DNA from: Candidatus Omnitrophota bacterium
GTDB lineage: Bacteria; Hinthialibacterota; Hinthialibacteria; Hinthialibacterales; Hinthialibacteraceae
Length of the DNA: 64,000 bases
Direction: 5' to 3'
Assembly (NCBI GenBank): GCA_013177805.1
Contig: JABLXU010000016.1
Span: 1-64,000 of the forward strand
Numbering within the stretch: position 1 is the stretch's first letter; each line of letters opens with the position of its first letter. Both the position numbers and the translations under genes were made by a program. Below, one piece after another: positions 1 through 7,724 of this stretch. Under the pieces are notes generated by a model. It had not been told where the DNA came from. It did no database searches and saw only the letters and a program-made list of their open reading frames with translations.

Positions 1-1528
1 TGATGATGGCCGGATCAGGCTTGTAGGGTTCCTTGCAGTCCAGGCAGATGATCCGTATGAGGCGCTGGGCAACCACGCCGACCACGGCCGAGGTGATCAA
101 GAAGGGCTCCACATCCATGTCGATCAAGCGGGTAAGGGTGCTGGGAGCGTCGTTGGTGTGCATCGTGGAAAGCACCAAGTGCCCTGTGAGGGAGGATTCG
201 ATGGCCATTTGCGCGGTTTCCAGGTCGCGGATTTCACCCACCATGATGATGTCAGGGTCCTGTCGCAGGATGGCGCGCAGGCAGCGGGCGAAGGTCAAGC
301 CTACGGCGTGGTTGATGTTGACCTGCACCACGCCATCCATATGATACTCGACCGGGTTCTCGGTAGTAATCATTTTCAGCATGGGACTGAAGATGCGGCG
401 CAGCGAAGCGTACAACGTGGTGGTTTTGCCGCAGCCGGTAGGTCCCGTGACCAGCATGATGCCGTTAGGCCGTTTGATGATCTTATCAAAGAGTTCCAGG
501 GTGTCGGGGAGCATCCCGATGTTTTCCAGGCCCAATTCCATCATCTGGCTGTCGAGGATACGCATCACCACGCTTTCCCCGTTGACGGTGGGAAGCGAAG
601 AGACACGCAGTTCCACGTTCCGGTCGGCCATGGAGAGTTTAACGCGCCCGTCCTGGGGGAGGCGCCGTTCGGCGATGTTCAGGCCGGCCATGACCTTAAA
701 ACGGGAAATGATGGCGTTGGCCAAGTGGGGGGGAGGTGGGACAGTTTCGTGGAGGATGCCGTCCACGCGGTAGCGGATGCGTAGGCTGCGTTCGAAGGGT
801 TCGACGTGCAAGTCGGAAGCGCGGTCCTTGATGGCCTGGAGAAGGATCAGGTTGACCAGTTTGATGATGGGCGCCTCGTGCACGATTTTTTCCAGGTTGC
901 CGAAGCTCTCGTCCTTGAAGTCAATGTGGAGATCCTGGGAATCCAATTCTTGGAGGACGTCGTCCACCGATTCGCTGCCCGTGCCGTAGAATTCCTCGAT
1001 GGCGCTGGTGATTTCGTCTTCAGTGGCCACAACCCCCTTGACTTCATGATCCAGCCAAATGCGGAGGTCGTCGAGAGTTTGCACGTTGAGGGGATCGGAG
1101 AGGGCGAGGGTGAGGGTATTGGTCTCTTCGTCGAAGGCAACCGGAAACACCTTGTATTGGCGGGCCAGTTCCGGCGAGAGCCGTTTGATGAGGGCATCGG
1201 TGATTTCAAAATCGTTGAGTTTCACCATCTCCATGCCGACCTGATCCGCCAGGACGGCGAGGAGGTCTTCCTCGGTGGCGTACGGCGTTTCCCGGGAGGT
1301 TTCACTGATTTGTTCCAAGACAGCGTCCCGGACCGCCTGCCCGGCCTCGTCAGGGATTATGACATTGGGTCCGCGGCTGGCATCGCGGACCATGGCGGCG
1401 GATTCGCTGTCCGCTGCCGCGCGGATCCGCGCCAGGCGTTCGGCTTCGGTCTCCCTTGAGGTTTCGGCGGTTAGGGATACCGGAGCCTGACGTTCGGAAT
1501 CTTTTTTCTTTCGCCCAAATCCTAACAT
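1..1528 (-). CDS. PilB/GspE-type secretion or pilus assembly ATPase (second copy), C-terminus cut by window edge
   Basis: Cytoplasmic hexameric ATPase that drives type IV pilus extension or type II secretion. About 509 residues are visible from an ATG at 1528; the gene runs off the left edge, so the last part of the C-terminal zinc region is missing. The N-terminus is a charged linker followed by an MshEN-like domain (around residues 80-170). Then come the Walker A motif GPTGCGKTTT near residue 360, an Asp-rich Walker B stretch (RQDPDIMMVGEIRD) and the His box (TGHLVLSTMHTNDAP). The first CxxC of the zinc motif (CLDC) is near residue 492. It lies 65 bp downstream of pilT on the same strand and is a paralogue of the complete ATPase at 2788-4503, whose layout it shares. 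The family assignment is firm. Whether it serves a pilus or a type II secretion system cannot be decided here. Confidence 0.93.
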   Translation of the reverse strand, partial: MLGFGRKKKDSERQAPVSLTAETSRETEAERLARIRAAADSESAAMVRDASRGPNVIIPDEAGQAVRDAVLEQISETSRETPYATEEDLLAVLADQVGMEMVKLNDFEITDALIKRLSPELARQYKVFPVAFDEETNTLTLALSDPLNVQTLDDLRIWLDHEVKGVVATEDEITSAIEEFYGTGSESVDDVLQELDSQDLHIDFKDESFGNLEKIVHEAPIIKLVNLILLQAIKDRASDLHVEPFERSLRIRYRVDGILHETVPPPPHLANAIISRFKVMAGLNIAERRLPQDGRVKLSMADRNVELRVSSLPTVNGESVVMRILDSQMMELGLENIGMLPDTLELFDKIIKRPNGIMLVTGPTGCGKTTTLYASLRRIFSPMLKMITTENPVEYHMDGVVQVNINHAVGLTFARCLRAILRQDPDIIMVGEIRDLETAQMAIESSLTGHLVLSTMHTNDAPSTLTRLIDMDVEPFLITSAVVGVVAQRLIRIICLDCKEPYKPDPAII

Positions 1529-1593
1529 GGTGATTTCCTTTGTTTTGGAAACGGTCCCGGGACAGCCCCGGGACCGGATTAGGAGAACAAGAT

Positions 1594-2679
1594 TTACGAG
1601 AACAAGATTTTCTTGCGCATTTCGTCGGGTTCGTGGGCCCGTTCAATGCAGTCTTCCGGGGTGATAATGCCCCGGCTGTATAGATTGTAAAGGAACTGGT
1701 CCATGGTGATCATGCCGAGTTTTCCGCCGGTCTGGATGTTCGAGAGGATCCGGTTGGTCTTGCGTTCCCGGATCAGGTTAGCGATAGCCGGTGTCATGAT
1801 CATGATTTCGTAGGCGGCCACCCGTCCCTTGCCGCTGGCGCGGCCCAGCAGGGCTTGCGAAATGGAGGCGATGAGGGTAACCGAGAGTTGCATCCGGATC
1901 TGCTCCTGCTGGTTGGTGGGGAAGGCGTCCACGATCCGGTTGATAGTGGCGGCGGCACTGTTGGTGTGCAGGGTGGCGAAGACCAAGTGCCCGGTTTCGG
2001 CCGCGGTGATGGCCGCCTGCATGGTTTCCGTGTCGCGCATTTCGCCGACCAGAATCACGTCGGGATCCTGACGCAGGGCGGCCCGCAGGCCGTCGGCGAA
2101 AGACGTCACGTCCACGTGCAATTCCCGGTGGGTGACGATCGATTTCCGGTGGGGGTGATAATACTCGATCGGGTCTTCGATGGTGATGATGTGGGTATCC
2201 CGGTTGCGGTTGATGTAGTCCAGCATGGTAGCCAACGTGGTGGTTTTTCCCGACCCCGTGGGACCGACAACCAGCACCAGCCCCCGCGAACGGTGCAACA
2301 GTTCCTTGGTGGCTTCCAAGGGGAGGCCCAATTCCTCGAACGAGAGGATACGGGAAGGAATCAAGCGCATGACCATGCCGTAATTCCCCATGGTCCGGAA
2401 GATGGAGACCCGGAAGCGGGCCAGATTCTGGAAAGCGTACCCGTAGTCGGCGCTGCCGATTTCGGCGATGGCCTCGCGGTGCATATCGGGGGATATGCTG
2501 TTCATGAGGTACTCGGTGTCCTCGGGTGTGAGCGGCTCATTGCCCAGATCCTCGAGCCGTCCATCGATACGAATCACCGGGGGGCGGCCCACGCGGAGAT
2601 GAAGATCAGAGGCATCGCGCTCCACTACGATCTTGAGCAGGTCATCCATCTGGATACGTTTTTTATGGATCTCGACCAC
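1594..2679 (-). CDS. pilT: PilT, type IV pilus retraction ATPase
   Basis: Hexameric ATPase that powers pilus retraction (twitching). It has 361 residues, normal for PilT. Visible motifs are Walker A GPTGSGKTTT, Walker B RQDPDVILVGEMRD, the His box TGHLVFATLHTNSA, and a PilT-type C-terminal helix (TPAIANLIRERKTNRI) matching the AIRNLIRE signature of the family. There are no zinc CxxC pairs, which separates it from PilB/GspE. I chose a GTG start at 2679 because AAGGAG lies nine bases upstream; an in-frame ATG at 2649 (MDDLLKIV) is the alternative. It sits between two PilB-type genes on the same strand, 108 bp after the first and 65 bp before the second, so the three are probably one operon. Confidence 0.96.
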   Translation of the reverse strand: MVEIHKKRIQMDDLLKIVVERDASDLHLRVGRPPVIRIDGRLEDLGNEPLTPEDTEYLMNSISPDMHREAIAEIGSADYGYAFQNLARFRVSIFRTMGNYGMVMRLIPSRILSFEELGLPLEATKELLHRSRGLVLVVGPTGSGKTTTLATMLDYINRNRDTHIITIEDPIEYYHPHRKSIVTHRELHVDVTSFADGLRAALRQDPDVILVGEMRDTETMQAAITAAETGHLVFATLHTNSAAATINRIVDAFPTNQQEQIRMQLSVTLIASISQALLGRASGKGRVAAYEIMIMTPAIANLIRERKTNRILSNIQTGGKLGMITMDQFLYNLYSRGIITPEDCIERAHEPDEMRKKILFS

Positions 2680-2787
2680 CTTACCTAACTCCTTGTTCCA
2701 GTTGATAGTGATTCTCTCGAATTCCCGAAGGAAAAAGTAACCGCCCGCGGCAATCGTTCAGCCCCGCCGGGCTTGATTTCAGAGATT

Positions 2788-4503
2788 TTAGATTTCATCG
2801 CCAGCGGTGATGCGCGCGACTTCGACCATGGTGGTGGTCCCGCGCAAGACCTTCAACCATCCGTCTTCACGCAGGGTCCGCATCCCTTGTTTGCGGGCCA
2901 TGGCGCGGATCTGGTCGGTCGAGGCGTTTTTCAGAACCAGATCGCGGATCTCATCCGAGTTTTCCATGACCTCGTGAATCGCCGTCCGCCCCTTGTAACC
3001 GGTGTAGTTGCAGGTTTCGCACCCCCGGCCCCGGTAGAAAGTATGATCTTTGTACTCCTCTGGATCGAAACCCAGGTCTTTGATCACCAGGGGATCAGCC
3101 TGGTAGGGTTCTTTACAATCGGGGCAAATGGTCCGGACGAGACGCTGGGCAATGACCGCTTGGATGGCAGAGGCCACGAGGAAGGGCTTGACGCCCATTT
3201 CCACCAGGCGGGTATTGGCGCCTGGGGCGTCGTTGGTGTGCAGCGTGGAGAAGACCAAGTGGCCGGTCATAGCCGCGGAAACCGCGATTTCCGCCGTTTC
3301 CAGGTCCCGGATTTCACCCACCAGGATGACGTTAGGCGCCTGGCGGAGGATGGAACGGAGAGCCAGGGAGAAGGTCAGCCCGATGTCATCGTTGATCTGC
3401 ACCTGGTTGATCCCCTCGATCTGGTACTCGACCGGGTTCTCGACGGTGACGATCTTGGTGTCCACGGTGTTAATCACGTTGAGGGCCGAATACAGGGTCG
3501 TCGTCTTACCCGAACCGGTGGGCCCCGTCATGAGGATGATCCCGTTGGGGCGGCGGATCATTTTTTTGAATTTTTCGATGTTGTCTTCCAAGAAACCGAT
3601 CTGTTCCAGGCCCAGCAGGACGCCGGATTGCTCCAGCAAACGGGTGACGATGCTTTCCCCGTGCAGGGCGGGCAGGGCCGAGACACGGAAGTCGAAATGC
3701 CGGCCCAGAATGATTTTCTGGATCCGTCCGTCCTGAGGCACCCGCTTTTCAGAAAGGTCCATTCCGCTCATTAATTTGAGGCGGGAAAGAATCGGTCCTT
3801 GCAGTTTTTTGCTGGGGGATTGAATTTCGTGGAGCACCCCGTCAATGCGGAACCGGATGATGAACTTGTCTTCGAACGGTTCGAAATGGATATCGGACGC
3901 CCGCATGCGGACGGCTTCTTCGAAGATGAGGTCCACCAACCGCATGATGGGCCCTTCTTCGTCCACGGAAATATCTTCCGTGAGCATTTGTTTCAGCGTC
4001 CGGGTATCCTTGTCGGTGCCGTATTCCTGGTTTTCGCTGATTTCGGTGAGCATATCCTCCACCATGGCCTGCTCGCCCTTGTAATAGCGTTCGATGGCCA
4101 TCTGGATATCGTCCTCGCGGGCCAATACCCATTGGATATGCTTATTTTGGAAACAGAAGCGGACGGCATCCTGGGCGGCGAGGTTGAACGGATCGGAGAC
4201 CGCGATCACCAGTCCGCCGTCATTCTGGTCGATGACAATGGCGTTATTGCGGCGCGCCATTTTTTCGGGAAGGAGACTTACCACTTCCGGCAACAGGCGT
4301 TTTTTCCGCAGTTGGACGATTTCCATGTTGGCTTGTTCGGCCAAGGCCGCCAACATATCCTCCGGTCCGACTTCCACGGTGGCGAAATCGACGTCCTGCA
4401 GGCGTTGGGCGCTTTCCGACTCTAACGCGTATTGGCTCGTCTTGCCATTGTCCGGTCCGGAAACGTCATTCATGACTGCTGTCTTTTCGTCTGGGTTCGC
4501 CAT
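2788..4503 (-). CDS. pilB: PilB/GspE-type pilus assembly or secretion ATPase
   Basis: Cytoplasmic motor ATPase for type IV pilus extension or type II secretion, 571 residues and complete. An MshEN-type N-terminal domain covers about residues 50-170. The ATPase core has Walker A GPTGSGKTTT near residue 325, Walker B (RQAPNVILVGEIRD) and the His box TGHLVFSTLHTNDAP. The C-terminal zinc site has both pairs, CPDC near residue 458 and CETC near residue 494, as in PilB/GspE/MshE. It starts with ATG at 4503, 156 bp downstream of the TPR gene. That gap carries two extended -10 motifs on this strand, so this gene probably heads a pilB-pilT-pilB2 transcript. The symbol pilB is used because of the pilT neighbour; gspE is possible. 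Confidence 0.94.
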   Translation of the reverse strand: MANPDEKTAVMNDVSGPDNGKTSQYALESESAQRLQDVDFATVEVGPEDMLAALAEQANMEIVQLRKKRLLPEVVSLLPEKMARRNNAIVIDQNDGGLVIAVSDPFNLAAQDAVRFCFQNKHIQWVLAREDDIQMAIERYYKGEQAMVEDMLTEISENQEYGTDKDTRTLKQMLTEDISVDEEGPIMRLVDLIFEEAVRMRASDIHFEPFEDKFIIRFRIDGVLHEIQSPSKKLQGPILSRLKLMSGMDLSEKRVPQDGRIQKIILGRHFDFRVSALPALHGESIVTRLLEQSGVLLGLEQIGFLEDNIEKFKKMIRRPNGIILMTGPTGSGKTTTLYSALNVINTVDTKIVTVENPVEYQIEGINQVQINDDIGLTFSLALRSILRQAPNVILVGEIRDLETAEIAVSAAMTGHLVFSTLHTNDAPGANTRLVEMGVKPFLVASAIQAVIAQRLVRTICPDCKEPYQADPLVIKDLGFDPEEYKDHTFYRGRGCETCNYTGYKGRTAIHEVMENSDEIRDLVLKNASTDQIRAMARKQGMRTLREDGWLKVLRGTTTMVEVARITAGDEI

Positions 4504-4613
4504 AATCGTTATTTGCCACCTTTTTGCTTTGATTTCGCCGCATAAATCCGGGATAATGGAGAGGATGGAGATTTGACCAATCCGTCAGGCCGGCAGAACT
4601 TCGTCAACGTTCT

Positions 4614-4650
4614 ATTATATCATTTTCACATTAAATTATATCATTTTCAC
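4614..4650 (-). promoter_or_regulatory. Two tandem extended -10 promoter motifs in a 16-bp direct repeat
   Basis: The 16-base unit ATTATATCATTTTCAC occurs twice, at 4614-4629 and 4635-4650, a 21-bp period (two helical turns). On the minus strand each copy reads TGATATAAT, a perfect extended -10 element (TGnTATAAT), which does not need a good -35 box. No convincing -35 is seen. Both point toward the pilB-type ATPase start at 4503, giving a leader of roughly 100 bases. The repeat could instead be a paired regulator site. The sequence is direct observation; promoter activity is inferred. Confidence 0.55.
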
Positions 4651-4659
4651 TCCCCAGCG

Positions 4660-7299
4660 TCAGGGAATGAAGCGGTCATCCCTCATCCACTCCTGGATTT
4701 GACGCACAATCCCTTCCACATCTTTCCGGGCGGGATCCAAGCGGAGGCTTTCCTCCAGCGCGGATACCGCATCTTCATACAATCCCAACTCGCAGTACAA
4801 GAGGCCTAGCGACTGATGAGCGTCCGCCAGGGCGGGATCCTGCCGAATCGCCCGTCGCAGAGCAGTTTCAGCTTCAGAATAGCGCTTCAATTTGGCCAAG
4901 GCAATGCCCTGATTCAAGGCGGCATAGGCATTGTGGGAATCGTTATCCGCCGCCCGGGCGAACGCCGGCGCGGCCTCTCCCCACTTTTCCTTTCGTCCTA
5001 GGATCAACCCGGCGATCAAGTTCAGCGCCGCCTGCTGGGAACGGCTGGCTGCCTGGAAATCCTTCTGAAAATCGGTGAAAGCCTTTTCCGTCTTCGATAC
5101 ATCACCTTGCTCGAGGGTCAACAGCATTTGGTTAAACCGGATATCGCTGAAAAGGGGATCCAGCTGGACGGCCTCGGTGATCAATGTTTCCGCGCGGGTG
5201 GAATCCTCCACTTGGGCGCAAACGGCCGCTTCGTTATTTAGCACGGAGATTTGGCCAGGGGCCGCGTGGCGGGCCCGTTCAAACAGGGCGATGGCGTCGT
5301 AATACCGCCCTCGCTGAGCGTAAAAATTGGCCAAATTGAAGAGCGCTGGCAAATAGGCCGGGAATCGTTTCAGCACATTCTCGTACGCCTCCGCCGCCTC
5401 TTGCGGCCGGTTCATGGCATGGAGAAACAAGGCCATGTCGTACCCGGCCTCGGGCAGCGCATTCGAACTCAAGGCCCAATTTTTCAGTTCTTGCACCACG
5501 GCATCCGTGGGCGTCTCTTCCTCCATGAGGCTGAGGTTGATGGCGCAGACCTGGCGCGCCCATTCCGACTTGTTTTGGATTTCTTCCCAGACTTTGACGG
5601 CTTCGCCGTGGTCCTGGCGGGCCAGATGAACCAGGGCCAGGCCGTTTTGGATTTCGTACTGGAGATCGGGGGCCAATTGCTGAGCCCGTTCGGCCAGTTG
5701 ATTATACAAGTCCGCCGCCGGTTCGGTTTCCCCCAGCCGGTACAGCGCGTGGGCCAGACCGAGACGCGCCCGGATGTTGCCGGGATCGCGTTCCAGCGCT
5801 TCTTCAAAGTTCCGGCGGGCTTCATCGAACTGAAAGAGGCGGAGGAGAATCTCCCCGCGCAGGATGTGAGGGGCTGCTTGCCGGGGGTGTTGTTCCTGAG
5901 TGACCCCGGCCAGTTCGAGAGCCGCGTAGGTATCCCCGGCCAAAAAACGTTCCAGGGCCCGCGCTAGCAGGAGATAGAGATTGTCCGGAAACCGTTTGAG
6001 CAGGAGTTCCAAGTTGGATTGGGCCTCCATTTCCCGGCCGCCGGCCAGTTGGCTCAGCACCAGGTTGACTTGGGCGGGGAAAAAATCCTCATAGTCCCGG
6101 ATCGCGGCGTTGTAGAAATCGGCCGCGTTGAAATATTGTCCCCGTACCAGCGCGATGAAACCCAAATTGTAATAAGCCAGGAAATTGGAAGCGTCGTTCA
6201 GCAGCGCCGATTGGTAGGCGTTATAGGCCTCGTCCAGTTTCCCTTCTTTCAAGAGCCGGTGGCCTTGCTCCAGCTGAATAATATTGACGAAGGGCCATTT
6301 ACCCATCAGGGCCTCCAGAATCCGGCCGGCCAAGTCAGCTTTGCCCAATCCCGAGAGGGTTTGATAGAGTTGGACACCGGTGATTAGCGTTTCTTTCTGC
6401 GCCCAGGCTTGCTGAAGATAATCGACCGCTTCCTCCGGCCGGAGGATCTGGGTGATTTTTGCGGCATCCTCGAGGGCTTCCCGGGACTTTTTGCCATTCG
6501 CTTTTACAAGATCCAGGAGCAAAACCAGGGTCTCATTCAACCGGCCTTGGAAATAGATCGAACGGGCGCGGTAGTAATTGGTCTCTTCCTCATCGGCACC
6601 GTATTTGAGTCCTTCTTTGAAGGCCTTTTCCGCCTCGGCATAATGGCCGGCCTGCAGTTGCACGCGGCCCAGCATGACGTACGGTTCATACCAGCAGGGG
6701 GCCAGTTCCGCGGCCCGGCGGGCGGCGTTGATGGCCTCTTCGTTTTGATGTTGCAGAGCCTTGAGGTCGGCCAGCACGAGGTGGATCTCAGGGCTATCGG
6801 GGACCTGAGAGAGGGCTTGATTGAGGTGGAATTCCGCCTGATTCAATTCGTCCCCGCGGTAGCGTTCACTCCGCAACAATGCCACTGCCCCCTGTCCGCC
6901 CTCGGCTTCGGCGGCCAGTTCGGTATTCGCCGCTTTATCGAAGAGGGTTTGAGCCTGGATGTAGGAATTTTTCCGGATCCAGATCCACCCGGCGAGCACC
7001 AGGGCGCGGGGATCTTCATCACGGGGGCGCAAAAGCGGCTCCAACACTGCCAAAGCCTGGTCAAATTGTCCTTGCCGGTAAAGGGCTTTCGCCGTCAAAA
7101 GACGTTCGGATGGCCTGCGCGATCCATCGGCCAAACTCTCTTGGAAGAGATCCAGCACCGCCGCGTATTCTCCACGGTGGAGAAGGGATTCAGCCCGGGC
7201 CAGGGTGTTTTGACGCTGAATCTGCAGAACAATGTAGCCGGTGGTACCGCCTACCAAGAGAATGGCTGCCAAGATAATGACCGGAACTTTGTATTTCAT
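4660..7299 (-). CDS. Large TPR-repeat protein with N-terminal membrane anchor
   Basis: Scaffold-type protein of about 879 residues. An N-terminal hydrophobic segment (residues about 4-25: VPVIILAAILLVGGTTGYIV) is followed by tetratricopeptide repeats along nearly the whole length. The repeats are easiest to see as A-x-x-x-x-P-x-x motifs such as LDPARKD and ERDPGNIRARLGLAHALYRLG. It is probably anchored in the inner membrane with the repeats in the periplasm. I start it at ATG 7299, which has GGGGAG upstream and puts the membrane segment at the N-terminus; an in-frame start at 7344 would add 15 hydrophilic residues. It lies directly upstream of the pilus ATPases on the same strand, so a role in pilus or secretion assembly (compare PilF/PilW-like TPR proteins) is possible, though those are much shorter lipoproteins. 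Partner and function are unknown. Confidence 0.85.
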   Translation of the reverse strand: MKYKVPVIILAAILLVGGTTGYIVLQIQRQNTLARAESLLHRGEYAAVLDLFQESLADGSRRPSERLLTAKALYRQGQFDQALAVLEPLLRPRDEDPRALVLAGWIWIRKNSYIQAQTLFDKAANTELAAEAEGGQGAVALLRSERYRGDELNQAEFHLNQALSQVPDSPEIHLVLADLKALQHQNEEAINAARRAAELAPCWYEPYVMLGRVQLQAGHYAEAEKAFKEGLKYGADEEETNYYRARSIYFQGRLNETLVLLLDLVKANGKKSREALEDAAKITQILRPEEAVDYLQQAWAQKETLITGVQLYQTLSGLGKADLAGRILEALMGKWPFVNIIQLEQGHRLLKEGKLDEAYNAYQSALLNDASNFLAYYNLGFIALVRGQYFNAADFYNAAIRDYEDFFPAQVNLVLSQLAGGREMEAQSNLELLLKRFPDNLYLLLARALERFLAGDTYAALELAGVTQEQHPRQAAPHILRGEILLRLFQFDEARRNFEEALERDPGNIRARLGLAHALYRLGETEPAADLYNQLAERAQQLAPDLQYEIQNGLALVHLARQDHGEAVKVWEEIQNKSEWARQVCAINLSLMEEETPTDAVVQELKNWALSSNALPEAGYDMALFLHAMNRPQEAAEAYENVLKRFPAYLPALFNLANFYAQRGRYYDAIALFERARHAAPGQISVLNNEAAVCAQVEDSTRAETLITEAVQLDPLFSDIRFNQMLLTLEQGDVSKTEKAFTDFQKDFQAASRSQQAALNLIAGLILGRKEKWGEAAPAFARAADNDSHNAYAALNQGIALAKLKRYSEAETALRRAIRQDPALADAHQSLGLLYCELGLYEDAVSALEESLRLDPARKDVEGIVRQIQEWMRDDRFIP

Positions 7300-7724
7300 A
7301 CCATCCAATCTCCCCGCTTCTACTACCGAAGATAACTCTTGCAAGCTGAGACGTCAATTGAATTTTCCCCCGCTCAGTCGTCCCTGTCAGGCAGCGATCG
7401 TAAAACGCCTGCCTTTCCTTTTGAATTCTCGTATATGATTTATCCTATATGATTTATTCCATGCGGGAAAGAACATTTGATTACGTAGCGACGAATTATC
7501 CGATGGCCAAAAAAGGATTATTCCACCTTAATCGGATTCTCCTTACTCTGCTCCTTTCCCAGAGAGAGAGGGAAAGGAGTAGAACGCTCCCTGAGATCCG
7601 GCCAGATCCCGATTCCTTGCTCTTTGGGATTTCGCACTAAAGGGAAGGCAGAAGCGTTCCCATCCATACGTACACCCCGGATGAAGCATGGCGGGTGTTC
7701 TGAATCCGGGTCAATCGTTACCTC
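7300..7724. other. Intergenic stretch with one strong hairpin
   Basis: No supported gene. The left part, next to the TPR gene start, must hold that gene's promoter, but no clear -35/-10 pair was found. The middle holds the 10-bp perfect hairpin at 7551-7579. The small open frames here have no ribosome site and no recognisable content. Confidence 0.6.
7551..7579. repeat. REP-like hairpin, copy 1
   Basis: CTCCTTTCCC (7551-7560) and GGGAAAGGAG (7570-7579) form a perfect 10-bp inverted repeat around a 9-base purine loop (AGAGAGAGA). It is a sequence variant of the CCCTCTCCC/GGGAGAGGG hairpin family seen in other gaps of this window. It lies between two minus-strand genes, downstream of the GT-C gene, so it may also act as a transcript end. 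Confidence 0.7.
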
